Origin: Streptomyces antioxidans | GTDB taxonomy: Bacteria > Actinomycetota > Actinomycetes > Streptomycetales > Streptomycetaceae | Assembly (NCBI RefSeq): GCF_000968685.2 | Contig: NZ_LAKD02000005.1 | Span: 157,166 to 221,165 of the forward strand | Length of the DNA: 64,000 bases | Direction: 5' to 3' | Shown here: piece by piece, positions 1-8,969 of the stretch | Layout: every line of letters starts with the position of its first letter | Position numbering within the stretch: the stretch's first letter is position 1 | Position numbers and translations under genes: made by a program | The notes under the pieces: model-generated | What the model was told of the DNA's origin: nothing | Seen by the model: the letters and a program-made list of their open reading frames with translations, nothing else | Databases searched by the model: none

Positions 1-153
1 CAGCGCGAAATGGGCGTGCACGACCTTCACCGCGACCGTGCGCCCGCCCGCGCTGCGGCCCACATAGACCCTGCCCATACCGCCAGAACCGAGCCGACCG
101 AGCAGCCGGTAGGCGCCGATGACCTGCGGATCGTCCGCTCCCAGCGGATCCAT
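1..153 (-). CDS. Serine/threonine protein kinase, N-terminal fragment (runs off the left edge)
   Basis: Only the first 51 codons are in the window. The ATG at 153 is preceded by a GGGGGAGG Shine-Dalgarno. The encoded start includes the kinase glycine-rich loop (LGSGGMGRVY, about residues 20-29) and the VAVK strand whose lysine contacts ATP (about residues 38-41). This is the N-terminus of a Hanks-type Ser/Thr kinase. The rest of the catalytic domain, any membrane segment and any sensor domain lie outside, so the substrate and the full architecture cannot be judged. It follows mqnA on the same strand after about 80 bp. Confidence 0.85.
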   Translation of the reverse strand, partial: MDPLGADDPQVIGAYRLLGRLGSGGMGRVYVGRSAGGRTVAVKVVHAHFAL

Positions 154-233
154 CGCGTTGCCTCCCCCTCCGTGCGCCGGTCCAGCTTAGGGGGTGTTCC
201 TGTCATCCACCGCGGGTCGTGCGGCCGGAAAGG

Positions 234-1447
<1,214 letters not shown>

Positions 1448-1651
1448 ATGGCTACCGGAACCGTCAAGTGGTTCAACGCCGAGAAGGGCTTCGGCTTCAT
1501 CGCCCAGGACGGCGGCGGCCCCGATGTCTTCGTTCACTACTCCGCGATCAATGCGACCGGCTTCCGTTCTCTCGAGGAGAACCAGGCCGTGACCTTCGAC
1601 GTCACTCAGGGCCCGAAGGGTCCGCAGGCGGAGAACGTCAGCGCCGTCTGA
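1448..1651 (+). CDS. Cold-shock protein (CspA family)
   Basis: This is a 67-residue single cold-shock domain, the normal family length. It carries RNP1 (KGFGFI, about residues 13-18) and RNP2 (VFVHY, about 27-31) and starts [14 protein letters not shown]. It binds single-stranded RNA and DNA as a chaperone and antiterminator. A strong AAGGAGGG SD lies six bases before the ATG. It is transcribed alone: mqnA diverges on the left, and a terminator hairpin follows within 25 bp. Streptomyces carry several paralogues, so I give no specific symbol. Confidence 0.96.
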   Translation: MATGTVKWFNAEKGFGFIAQDGGGPDVFVHYSAINATGFRSLEENQAVTFDVTQGPKGPQAENVSAV

Positions 1652-1673
1652 TCACAGCAGCACGCACCACCCA

Positions 1674-1719
1674 AGGAGCCCTGCTCCCCGCCTGGCGGGG
1701 GGCGGGGCTCCTGCCTTTT
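1674..1719 (+). terminator. Rho-independent terminator after the cold-shock gene
   Basis: A long G+C hairpin runs from GGAGCCC to GGGGCTCC and is followed by CCTTTTGGGG. It lies between the cold-shock stop and the convergent cupin gene and could serve both directions. Confidence 0.8.
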
Positions 1720-1764
1720 GGGGCCGCACGGCCCGCGCTCCTTCGGACCCCGCCCCGCGGGGGG

Positions 1765-2211
1765 TCAGTCCTCCAGCAGCCGGAAGTCGGCGAAGTCGAA
1801 GCCCGGGGAGACCACACAGCTCACCAGGGCCTCCTCGTCCGCCTCCGGACGGGCCGCCTGCCAGACGCCCGGCGGGATGACGACCTGGGGGCGCTGGCCG
1901 GAGGCGACATCGGGGCCCAAAAGCACCTCCGTGGGGGCCGCTTCCGGGGCGTCGCCCGTACCGCCCAGCCGGAGCCGCAGCGGGCCACCGCTGTGCCACA
2001 GCCACAGCTCGGCCGAGCGCACCACATGCCAGCGGGACTCCTCACCGGGAGTCAGCAGGAAGTAGATCGCCGTGGCGGTCGCGCGTTCGCCGTCGTACCC
2101 CGGCGGCCGCACCGTGACATCGCTGCGCCAGGTCTCCCGGTACCAGCCGCCCTCCGGATGGGGCTCGAGACCGAGCCATTCGGCCGTCGCGGGCCGTCGG
2201 GTCGTGGCCAT
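1765..2211 (-). CDS. Cupin superfamily protein (DUF985/cupin_5 type)
   Basis: This is a 148-residue protein with a single cupin barrel. The family-typical opening is LGLEPHPEGGWYRETWRS (about residues 13-30), followed by TAIYFLLTPGEESRWHVVRSAE and a C-terminal SCVVSPGFDFADF. Metal-binding His and Glu residues typical of cupins are present (H in SRWHVV). Its reaction is unknown; relatives are annotated only as cupin-domain or sugar-epimerase-like proteins. ATG 2211 is preceded by a GGGGAG SD, and an upstream in-frame start at 2229 is less likely. It is a single-gene unit convergent with the cold-shock gene. Confidence 0.85.
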   Translation of the reverse strand: MATTRRPATAEWLGLEPHPEGGWYRETWRSDVTVRPPGYDGERATATAIYFLLTPGEESRWHVVRSAELWLWHSGGPLRLRLGGTGDAPEAAPTEVLLGPDVASGQRPQVVIPPGVWQAARPEADEEALVSCVVSPGFDFADFRLLED

Positions 2212-2280
2212 GTCGCTCCCCGCTCTCACACGTCCGGTTGAGGCCCGTCGAGGATAGCCCGTCGGGATCTCGCGCCCTCC

Positions 2281-2400
2281 TCAAGGCGTTCACACCACCC
2301 CTGAAGCGCTCATGTCGCCCTTACGGCGCTCGTGTTGGCCTTACGGTGCCCATGCCGTCCGTGCGGTGCCCATGCCGTCCCACGGTGCTCACTCCGCGTA
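2281..2400. repeat. Six degenerate 20-bp tandem repeats between the cupin gene and the AraC gene
   Basis: Six consecutive 20-bp units (2281, 2301, 2321, 2341, 2361, 2381) share a core resembling GGYGCYCATGYCG. Units 4 and 5 are nearly identical (CGGTGCCCATGCCGTCC in both). The array ends 50 bp before the start of the AraC-type gene. Confidence 0.7.
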
Positions 2401-2450
2401 GGGGCCCTGCGACGCACCGCTGACGCGGCGCACCCGCTGGGGCTACCGTT

Positions 2451-3548
2451 TTGACCATGGGGCACGGGCGGCGAACGGTGACGGTGCACCATGTACGGGG
2501 CGCGCTGCGCGGTGCGCAGCGGCTCGGCCTCGACACCGTCCCCCTGCTCCAGCGGGCCCGAATACCCCCGCTGCTGCTCACCGACGACCGCGCCCGCGTC
2601 TCCCCCGAGCAGTTCGCCCGGCTGGTGCGCGCCCTGCACCGGGCCACGGGCGACGAGTTCCTGGGGCTGGGCACCATCCGCAGCCGGCCCGGCACCTTCG
2701 CGATGATGTGCTACGCCTCGCTGGGCTGCCCCGACCTCGGCACGGCGGTGGAGCGCGGCGCCCGCTTCTACCGGCTCTTCCCCGGCGGCCCCAATCTGGC
2801 CCTGGAGCGCGGCGCGGGCCGGAGCCGAGAGGCCGTGTTCGCCCTGCGCGGCGGGCTGGGCCCGCACAAGGACGCCCTGACGGCGGCCGAGAGCCATATC
2901 GTCGCCGAATGGCTCATGCTCGTCTGGCACCGGGTCGCGGGCTGGCTGATCGGGCGTCGGATACCGCTGCTGTGGGCCCAGTTCGCGTATCCCCCGCCGC
3001 CGTACGCCGAGGACTACGAGCCGCTGTTCGGCTGTCCGCCCCGCTTCGGGGCACCGCGCACCGCGGCCGGTTTTGACCACCGCTGGCTGACCGCCCCCGT
3101 CGTCCAGGACGAGTCCACGCTCCAGACGCTGCTGCGGCACGCGCCCGCCGGGCTGCTCAGCCGCCGCGACTACGCCACGACCGTCGCCGAGCGGGTGCGG
3201 CACGTGCTCACCGGCGCGCTGCGGACGCGCGGCGGCCCGGCCGACGGCTCACGGGCCCGGCGCACCGCCAGGCTCCCGGAGCTGCCCGAGGTCGCCGCCC
3301 GGCTGGCGGCCAGCCCGGCGACGCTGCGGCGGCGGCTGCGCGAGGAGGGCACGTCCTTCCAGGAGCTGAAGGACACCGTACGGCGTGACGAGGCGGTCAG
3401 CAGCCTGGCCGAGGGGGCCGAGCCCATCGCCGAGCTGGCCTTACGGCTGGGGTTCTCCGAGAACACGGCGTTCCACCGGGCGTTCCGGCGCTGGACCGGG
3501 ACAACACCGGGCGCATACCGACATGAGACGTGGAGTCAGCGCATCTGA
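2451..3548 (+). CDS. AraC-family transcriptional regulator with N-terminal ligand-binding domain
   Basis: The protein has 365 residues. The N-terminal two thirds match the arabinose-binding-like domain of OruR/ArgR-type AraC regulators (VPLLQRARIPPLLLTDDRARVSPEQFARLVRAL, then FAMMCYASLGCPDLGTAVERGARFYRLF). The C-terminal end carries the double helix-turn-helix: VAARLAASPATLRRRLREEG and then ELALRLGFSENTAFHRAFRRWTG-TTPGAYR. The start is TTG 2451 or ATG 2457, both in frame. It lies just after an array of 20-bp repeats and upstream of a secreted lipase on the same strand, which it may regulate; that link is inference from position only. Confidence 0.9.
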   Translation: MTMGHGRRTVTVHHVRGALRGAQRLGLDTVPLLQRARIPPLLLTDDRARVSPEQFARLVRALHRATGDEFLGLGTIRSRPGTFAMMCYASLGCPDLGTAVERGARFYRLFPGGPNLALERGAGRSREAVFALRGGLGPHKDALTAAESHIVAEWLMLVWHRVAGWLIGRRIPLLWAQFAYPPPPYAEDYEPLFGCPPRFGAPRTAAGFDHRWLTAPVVQDESTLQTLLRHAPAGLLSRRDYATTVAERVRHVLTGALRTRGGPADGSRARRTARLPELPEVAARLAASPATLRRRLREEGTSFQELKDTVRRDEAVSSLAEGAEPIAELALRLGFSENTAFHRAFRRWTGTTPGAYRHETWSQRI

Positions 3549-3647
3549 GCGCCGAGGTCAGCCACAGTCTTCCCGCCCGTCCTTACGGTCCTCACAAAAC
3601 GACTCAGCACCACCAAGGCGCACCGCCCGCACCGTTGGGAGAGCCGT

Positions 3648-4817
3648 ATGCGCGTCCGCACCACCGTGCTCGCCAGCCTCGCCGCCTTCGCCCTGACCTC
3701 GGCGCTGCCCGCCGCCCCGGCCGCCGCCGCGCCGGGCGCCCCGACCGCCCGCACCAGCAGACCCGGCGACATCGTCACCTCCGCCCCCACCGCCTTCCAC
3801 ACCCAGCCCGGGGTGCCGACCGCCGCCAAGGCGTGGCACATCACCTACCGCTCCACCACCGCCACCGGCCGCCCCGACGTCGTCTCCGGCACGGTCCTCG
3901 TCCCCGACGACGGCACGCGGGGCCCCCGGCCGCTCCTCGCCTGGGGCATCGGCGCCGTGGGCCTCGCCGACGACTGCGCGGTGTCCGGCCGGTTCCCGCA
4001 GGGCACCTCGAGCGAGGCCCAGCTGATCGCCCTCGCACTGGGTCGCGGCTGGGCCGTGGCCGTCACCGACTACGAGGGTCTGGGCACCCCGGACGACCAC
4101 ACCTATACGGCCGGCCGGTCCGAGGGCCACGCCGTCCTGGACGCGGCGCGCGCCGCCCAGCGGCTTCCGGAGGCCGGGCTCTCACCGGAGGCGCCCGTGG
4201 GCGTCATGGGCTACTCCCAGGGCGGCCAGGCGGCGGGCTGGGCCGCCGAACTGCACGCCTCGTACGCCCCCGAGCTGCGGCTGAAGGGCACGGTCGCCGG
4301 AGGCGTGCCCGCCGACCTCCCCACGACGCTGGAGTACAACGACGGCGGACCGGGCGCCGGGCTCGCCCTTATGGCGCTCACCGGACAGGACGCGGCCTTC
4401 CCCGCGCTGCGGCTCGACTCGTACCTCAACGACCGGGGCCGCGGCTACGTGGACTTCATGAAGCGGAACTGCGCGTCCCTCAGCACCATCGGCGGGCTCT
4501 TCCTCCACCGGTCGGAGGTGACCGTGAGGGACCCGCTGGCCAGCCCGGCCTGGCGACTCGCGCTGCGCGGCTCCCTCTTGGGCACCCGCGCCCCCGACCA
4601 CCCCGTCTACCTCTACCAGGGCGTGGTGGACGAGCTGATCCCCTACCGGGTCGGCGCGGCGCTGCGGGACCGCTGGTGCGCCCGGGGCGTGGCGGTGGAG
4701 TGGAAGGACTATCCGCTGGACCACGTCACCACGGCGGTCGCCGGGATACCGACGGCCCTGGAGTGGATGGCCGGACGGCTGGCGGACGAGCCGACGCGGG
4801 GCAACTGCGCCGCGTGA
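3648..4817 (+). CDS. Secreted lipase, secretory (LIP) lipase family alpha/beta hydrolase
   Basis: The protein has 389 residues. A Sec signal peptide (MRVRTTVLASLAAFALTSAL, cleaved after the APAAAA stretch near residue 28) is followed by an alpha/beta hydrolase fold. The nucleophile elbow is GYSQGG (serine in MGYSQGGQAAG, about residue 190). The likely acid is the Asp in YQGVVDELIPY and the likely base is the His in YPLDHVT near the C-terminus. Family members hydrolyse acylglycerols or short-chain esters outside the cell. A GGGAG SD precedes the ATG. Three direct repeats lie just after the stop. Confidence 0.9.
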   Translation: MRVRTTVLASLAAFALTSALPAAPAAAAPGAPTARTSRPGDIVTSAPTAFHTQPGVPTAAKAWHITYRSTTATGRPDVVSGTVLVPDDGTRGPRPLLAWGIGAVGLADDCAVSGRFPQGTSSEAQLIALALGRGWAVAVTDYEGLGTPDDHTYTAGRSEGHAVLDAARAAQRLPEAGLSPEAPVGVMGYSQGGQAAGWAAELHASYAPELRLKGTVAGGVPADLPTTLEYNDGGPGAGLALMALTGQDAAFPALRLDSYLNDRGRGYVDFMKRNCASLSTIGGLFLHRSEVTVRDPLASPAWRLALRGSLLGTRAPDHPVYLYQGVVDELIPYRVGAALRDRWCARGVAVEWKDYPLDHVTTAVAGIPTALEWMAGRLADEPTRGNCAA

Positions 4818-4818
4818 G

Positions 4819-4884
4819 GCCGGGCTGACACCGCACGACGCCGACCGGGCTGACACCCGTACGACACCGGCCGGGCTGACACCG
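4819..4884. repeat. Three direct repeats of a 15-mer after the lipase gene
   Basis: CCGGGCTGACACC occurs three times (near 4820, 4845 and 4871), about 25-26 bp apart, between the convergent lipase and TetR genes. It may be a remnant of local duplication. No clear hairpin terminator was seen here. Confidence 0.7.
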
Positions 4885-4903
4885 CAGGGCGCCGCCCCAC
4901 CCG

Positions 4904-5608
4904 TCAGCCGACCCGCTCGGGCGACCACCCCTGCCCCCGGAGCAGGTTCCCCAGCCCGGCCCAGGCGAAGTTCATCAGGGTGGCCGTGGCCTCCTTGGCC
5001 GACGGCCCGCCCGCTCGCGGGTCCGCCGTCCAGTCCGCGAGCGATTCGGCCGCGCCCACCAGCGCGTGCGCCAGCCCGGACACCTCGGGGCCCGCGAGGG
5101 TCCGGGCGCGCGCCGCCCCGCGCGCCTGCTCCCGCGCCGCCGCGCCGATCAGCTGCGTCACGAACTCCACGATCTCGGCCCGCATGGCGACCACTTCACG
5201 GGCGAAGGACCGCCCCTGGGTGCGGGCCTGCACATGCAACAGCGTCCAGCCGTCGGGGTGTGCGGCGGTGTGCGCGAAGAAGCCGCTCAGCCCGCTCCAC
5301 AACTGCCGGTCGGCGGGCGCGCCCCGCTCCACTGCGGCCCGGATCGCGGTCACCAGCGCCGCGGCCTCCCGCCGTAGGCACGCCGTGAACAGCTCGTCCT
5401 TGGAGTTGAGATAGAGATAGACCAGCGGCTTGGAGACCCCCGCCAGCTCGGCGATGTCGTCCATGGAAGCGTTCTGATAGCCGCTGCGCGCGAAGGCCCG
5501 TACCCCCGCGTCCAGCATCTGCTGCTCCCGCACCGCCCGTGGTACGCGCTTGCTCCGCGTCGCCCCGCCCACGCAGGCCGCCCCCTTCGATCGTGCCCCC
5601 GCACACAT
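4904..5608 (-). CDS. TetR-family transcriptional repressor
   Basis: The protein is about 234 residues. The N-terminal DNA-binding domain is recognisable: REQQMLDAGVRAFARSGYQNASMDDIAELAGVSKPLVYLYLNSKDELF. The C-terminal ligand domain is alanine-rich and diverse, as usual. Start is uncertain: ATG 5608 is used here, GTG 5653 would add 15 residues, and neither has a convincing SD. It is divergent from the secreted esterase at 5741 with about 130 bp between, so it probably represses itself and perhaps that gene. Confidence 0.88.
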   Translation of the reverse strand: MCAGARSKGAACVGGATRSKRVPRAVREQQMLDAGVRAFARSGYQNASMDDIAELAGVSKPLVYLYLNSKDELFTACLRREAAALVTAIRAAVERGAPADRQLWSGLSGFFAHTAAHPDGWTLLHVQARTQGRSFAREVVAMRAEIVEFVTQLIGAAAREQARGAARARTLAGPEVSGLAHALVGAAESLADWTADPRAGGPSAKEATATLMNFAWAGLGNLLRGQGWSPERVG

Positions 5609-5740
5609 ATCGCGGACAAGCCTACGTGGGACCGCCGTCAGCGCTCTTGCCACCGCCGCCCGACGACATCAAAGTTTCAACTGACCACGCACCGTGCCCC
5701 GTTCAGCTCCGCACCGCAGTGCCGCGAAGGAGAACGAACG

Positions 5741-6787
5741 ATGCCGAACCGCCGTCGCACGCTCACCGCGCTGACCGCACTGGCCGCCGCACCGCTCCTC
5801 CCCGCCCGCGCGGTGGCCCGTGCCCCGGAGCCGGGTCCCGCGGAGGCCAGTTCCCCGGAGCCCCGCTCCGCGACGTCCCGTTCCCCGGAAGCCCTTACCG
5901 GACGCGCGGCGTCCACCCGGGCACGCCTCGTCGCCGCGGAGCGCGTCGACGAGCGCGTCCTGGACCTGACGATCGACTCGCCCGCCCTGGGCCGCGAGGG
6001 CCACGCCCGTGTCCTCCTCCCCACCGGCTACGACCGCGGACCCCACCGCCGCTGGCCCGTCCTCTACCTGCTCCACGGCTGCTGCGACCCGGGCCCCGGC
6101 TGGGAGGCGTGGACCCGCAACACCGATGTCGAGGCCATCACGGCCGCCACCCCGGCGCTGATCGTCTCGCCCGAGGGCGGTCCCGCGGGCTTCTACTCCA
6201 ACTGGTGGAACGGCGGCCACTACGGCCCGCCCGCCTGGGAGACCTTCCACCTGGCCGAGCTGCGCCCCCTGCTGGAGCGCGCCCTGCGGGCCAACGGCCG
6301 CCGGGCGATCGCCGGTCTGTCCATGGGCGGCTTCGGCGCCCTCTCCTACGCCGCCCGCCACCCCCGCCTCTTCCGCGCGGCGGCGTCCTTCAGCGGCGTC
6401 ATCCACACCACCCTGGACCCCGTCGGCGTTCAGGACATCCTTACGGGCCAAGGCGCCGACCCGACGGCCCTCTGGGGAGACCCCACCGCCCAGTCCGCGC
6501 TCTGGGACGCCCACAACCCGTACGTCCTCATCCCCCGGCTCCCCCGCGGCTACCCGCTCTACGTCGCCTGCGGCAACGGCGCCCCTGGCCCCCTCGACCC
6601 GCCGGGCCGCCCCGAGGACGCTCTGGAGCGCGGCTTCGCCGAGATGGCCCAGCGCTACGCGGACCGCGCCCGCGCCCACGGCCTGGCCGTCACCGCCCGC
6701 CTCTACGGGCCCGGCACCCACGCCTGGCCCTACTGGGAGCGCGAACTCACCCGCGCCCTCCCCCTGCTCACGGCCCGGCTCGGCTGA
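5741..6787 (+). CDS. Secreted esterase of the esterase D / antigen-85 type (alpha/beta hydrolase)
   Basis: The protein has 348 residues. A signal peptide of the twin-arginine-like kind (MPNRRRTLTALTALAAAPLL) is followed by a Pro/Ser/Ala-rich linker with short internal repeats, then the hydrolase domain. LPTGYDRG-RWPVLYLLHG is the oxyanion region. The nucleophile lies in GLSMGGFGALSYAARHP. The terminal YGPGTHAWPYWERELTRALPLL carries the catalytic His. Relatives include mycolyltransferase-like and tributyrin esterases; this organism makes no mycolates, so simple ester hydrolysis is likelier. The AAGGAG SD is clear. Confidence 0.88.
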   Translation: MPNRRRTLTALTALAAAPLLPARAVARAPEPGPAEASSPEPRSATSRSPEALTGRAASTRARLVAAERVDERVLDLTIDSPALGREGHARVLLPTGYDRGPHRRWPVLYLLHGCCDPGPGWEAWTRNTDVEAITAATPALIVSPEGGPAGFYSNWWNGGHYGPPAWETFHLAELRPLLERALRANGRRAIAGLSMGGFGALSYAARHPRLFRAAASFSGVIHTTLDPVGVQDILTGQGADPTALWGDPTAQSALWDAHNPYVLIPRLPRGYPLYVACGNGAPGPLDPPGRPEDALERGFAEMAQRYADRARAHGLAVTARLYGPGTHAWPYWERELTRALPLLTARLG

Positions 6788-6816
6788 CCCGGGGAGGTTC
6801 GCCGCGCGAGCAGCAC

Positions 6817-6850
6817 GGTGCCCCCGGACCGCGGAGGGTCCGGGGGCACC
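6817..6850. terminator. Bidirectional terminator between the esterase and symporter genes
   Basis: A perfect 14-bp stem (GGTGCCCCCGGACC / GGTCCGGGGGCACC) with a 6-nt loop lies between two convergent stop codons. No T tract is needed for the class common in Streptomyces. Confidence 0.88.
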
Positions 6851-6868
6851 GCTTGTCGCCGACAGGTG

Positions 6869-8203
6869 TTACGCGGCGGCCAGTTGGGGTTCCGGTCCGT
6901 CGCGGTCGTCCAGCGGGGAGGCGCTGGCGTGGGCGTACGCCTCGTGGTCGAGGATCTTCTCGCGGGCCGAGACGATCACCGGTATCAGCGACTGTCCGGC
7001 CACGTTGGTGGCGGTCCTCATCATGTCCAGGACCGGGTCGATGGCCATCAGCAGGCCGACGCCCTCCAGGGGGAGCCCCAGGGTGGAGAGGGTCAGGGTC
7101 AGCATGACCGTGGCGCCCGTAAGGCCGGCGGTGGCGGCGGAGCCGATCACCGAGACGAAGGCGATCAGGAGGTAGTCGCCGACGCCGAGGTGCACATCGA
7201 AGATCTGGGCGATGAAGATCGCCGCGATCGCCGGGTAGATCGAGGCGCAGCCGTCCATCTTCGTCGTCGAACCGAAGGGCACCGCGAAGGAGGCGTACTC
7301 CTTGGGGACGCCAAGCCGCTCGGTGACCTTCTGGGTCAGCGGCATGGTGCCGACCGAGGAGCGGGAGACGAAGGCGAGCTGGATGGCGGGCCAGGCGCCC
7401 TTGAAGAAGTTCAGGGGGTTGATCTTGGCGACCGTCGCCAGCAGCAGCGGGTAGACGCCGAACATCACCAGCGCGCAGCCGATGTAGATGTCGGCGGTGA
7501 AGGTCGCGTACTTGCCGATCAGGTTCCAGCCGTAGTCGGCGATGGCGGTGCCGATGAGGCCCAGGGTGCCCAGCGGGGCGAGGCGGATGACCCACCACAG
7601 GGCCTTCTGGAGCAGTTCGAGCACCGACTGGCTCAGGGTGAGGATCGGCTGGGCCCTCTCGCCGAGCTGGAGGGCGGCGACGCCCGCGACGGCGGCGAGG
7701 AAGACGATCTGGAGGACGTTCAGCTCGGTGAACGGAGTGATGACGTCGGTCGGCACGATGCCGGTGAGGAAGTCCAGCCAGGAGCCCGCGTGGTCGGGCT
7801 TGGCGCCGTCCTTGGGGGTCAGGTCGGTACCGGTGCCCGGGTTGGTGACCAGGCCGATCACCAGGCCGATGGCGACGGCGATCAGCGAGGTGGCCATGAA
7901 CCACAGCAGGGTCCGGGTCGCCAGCCGGGCGGCGTTGTTGACGTTCCGCAGATTGGTGATCGAGATCAGGATCGCGAAGAACACCAGCGGGGCGACGGCC
8001 AGCTTCAGCAGCTGGACGAAGATGGTGCCGATCTTGTCGAGCGTGGTGACCAGCCAGGCGACATCGCCGCTGCGGGCGATCCAGCCGAGCACCACACCGA
8101 GGACGAGGCCCAGCAGGATCTGCGCCCAGAAGGGCACCTTGGGCAGGCGGAAGGACGACGGCCCCTGGGGGGACGCCTTGAGGGCGGACGACAACGGACA
8201 CAC
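6869..8203 (-). CDS. Dicarboxylate/amino acid:cation symporter (DAACS), possible cystine importer
   Basis: The protein has 444 residues with about eight membrane segments plus re-entrant hairpins, typical of GltP/DctA/TcyP carriers. Family marks are the serine-rich hairpin LAFVSRSSVGTMPLTQKV, the cation-binding FGSTTKMDGCA (where relatives have NMDG), and the ATAGLTGATVMLTLTLS and DPVLDMMRTATNVAGQ segments near the end. GTG 8203 overlaps GGAG almost directly, so TTG at 8194 with the same SD is an alternative. A 34-codon Cys-rich leader ORF ends about 73 bp upstream. That context, plus resemblance to TcyP carriers, suggests a sulfur amino-acid substrate; the substrate is inference. Confidence 0.9.
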   Translation of the reverse strand: MCPLSSALKASPQGPSSFRLPKVPFWAQILLGLVLGVVLGWIARSGDVAWLVTTLDKIGTIFVQLLKLAVAPLVFFAILISITNLRNVNNAARLATRTLLWFMATSLIAVAIGLVIGLVTNPGTGTDLTPKDGAKPDHAGSWLDFLTGIVPTDVITPFTELNVLQIVFLAAVAGVAALQLGERAQPILTLSQSVLELLQKALWWVIRLAPLGTLGLIGTAIADYGWNLIGKYATFTADIYIGCALVMFGVYPLLLATVAKINPLNFFKGAWPAIQLAFVSRSSVGTMPLTQKVTERLGVPKEYASFAVPFGSTTKMDGCASIYPAIAAIFIAQIFDVHLGVGDYLLIAFVSVIGSAATAGLTGATVMLTLTLSTLGLPLEGVGLLMAIDPVLDMMRTATNVAGQSLIPVIVSAREKILDHEAYAHASASPLDDRDGPEPQLAAA

Positions 8204-8276
8204 TCCGGTGGAGGTAAGAGGTCGGGAGAAAGCCAGGAGTCCGTACGGGATCTCCGGCCGCCGTGCGCGAGGTGGA

Positions 8277-8381
8277 TCAGCGGCGACGACAGGCCGCGGA
8301 AAGGCAGCGGCAAAGATCGATGTGCAGGCGCGCCACGAGCGGAACGCTCGCTGCGATGTGGGGCGCGGCTGCTGTCTTCAT
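8277..8381 (-). CDS. Short Cys-rich leader peptide upstream of the symporter
   Basis: This is a 34-codon ORF. Its C-terminal half, LVARLHIDLCRCLSAACRRR, matches the actinobacterial putative leader-peptide pattern (R-x-H-(V/I)-D-L-C-R-x-x-S-A-x-C) known mostly upstream of sulfur-metabolism and transport genes. Three cysteines fall in the last 12 residues. A possible -10 (TAACGT on this strand, 8389-8394) lies 7 bp before the ATG, so the transcript may be leaderless. A perfect palindrome is just upstream. The likely role is cis regulation of the DAACS gene by translation of Cys codons. Its stop is about 73 nt before the symporter start. Confidence 0.72.
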   Translation of the reverse strand: MKTAAAPHIAASVPLVARLHIDLCRCLSAACRRR

Positions 8382-8388
8382 GACAAGT

Positions 8389-8420
8389 ACGTTAACACCG
8401 CCGCTTTGGGGAACCCAAAG
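8389..8420 (-). promoter_or_regulatory. Promoter with palindromic operator for leader peptide and symporter
   Basis: CTTTGGG-GAA-CCCAAAG (8404-8420) is a perfect 7-bp inverted repeat with a 3-nt spacer. It is placed where the -35 region of a promoter would be, given a -10 at 8389-8394. This is a plausible repressor or activator site for the transporter unit. The binding protein is unknown. Confidence 0.5.
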
Positions 8421-8466
8421 GAAATCTTTGACTTCTGAGGGTGCCTGAGGGCATGTGAGGGCGTCT

Positions 8467-8494
8467 GAGGGGCGGAAGGACCCCAACGCCCCTC
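8467..8494 (-). terminator. Probable terminator after the DUF4229 gene
   Basis: The arms GAGGGGCG and CGCCCCTC pair around a 12-nt loop, about 90 bp past the DUF4229 stop and before the symporter promoter on the same strand. Confidence 0.55.
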
Positions 8495-8582
8495 GCGCCA
8501 ACGGAAACTGGCCCAAGGGGCGTCGGTGGGGCGTGTGGGGTCGCGTGCGGAGGGTGTGAGGAGGGTTACAGCCCAGCGCCGG

Positions 8583-8870
8583 TCAGGCGCCGTCCTCCTG
8601 GCTCTGGTTCGCCGCCAGCCGCTCCTTGGCGCGGTCCACCCTCTCGGCGACCTCGACGGCCATGGCGTCCCGCTGCTTGCGCAGCATCACCCAGCTGAGC
8701 GGCGCGGAGACGACCAGTGCGAGCAGCGCCACCCAGAAGAGGTTGGAGGCGCCGAGGCCGGAGGGCAGCACCCGGAAGTAGACCAGGGCCCAGATGGCCA
8801 GGAACGAGCCGACGAAGATTCCCAGGCGCATGAGGGTGTAGCGGAACGCGGCGCTCGGCGTGAAGGACAC
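8583..8870 (-). CDS. DUF4229 family small membrane protein
   Basis: The protein has 95 residues: two membrane helices (about residues 14-31 and 43-62, in LGIFVGSFLAIWALVYF and LFWVALLALVVSAPLSWVML) and a charged C-terminal tail (RKQRDAMAVEVAERVDRAKERL). This layout is that of the actinobacterial DUF4229 family, whose function is unknown. Start GTG 8870 has a [12 protein letters not shown]. It is monocistronic between the GNAT gene and the symporter unit. Confidence 0.85.
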   Translation of the reverse strand: MSFTPSAAFRYTLMRLGIFVGSFLAIWALVYFRVLPSGLGASNLFWVALLALVVSAPLSWVMLRKQRDAMAVEVAERVDRAKERLAANQSQEDGA

Positions 8871-8969
8871 GACTCGTCCTCTCTCCTGGGAGTTCTGTCG
8901 GGGAGCTCTGTGGGGACTCCGTGGGGAGCTCTGAACCTGTCCTCCCAGTGAACCACGGCCGGTTTCTGA

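Noticed and set aside
5654..5740. TetR operator in the TetR-esterase divergent region
   Set aside because: AGTTTCAACT looks roughly symmetrical, but it is not a true inverted repeat (arms do not pair). No reliable operator could be set.
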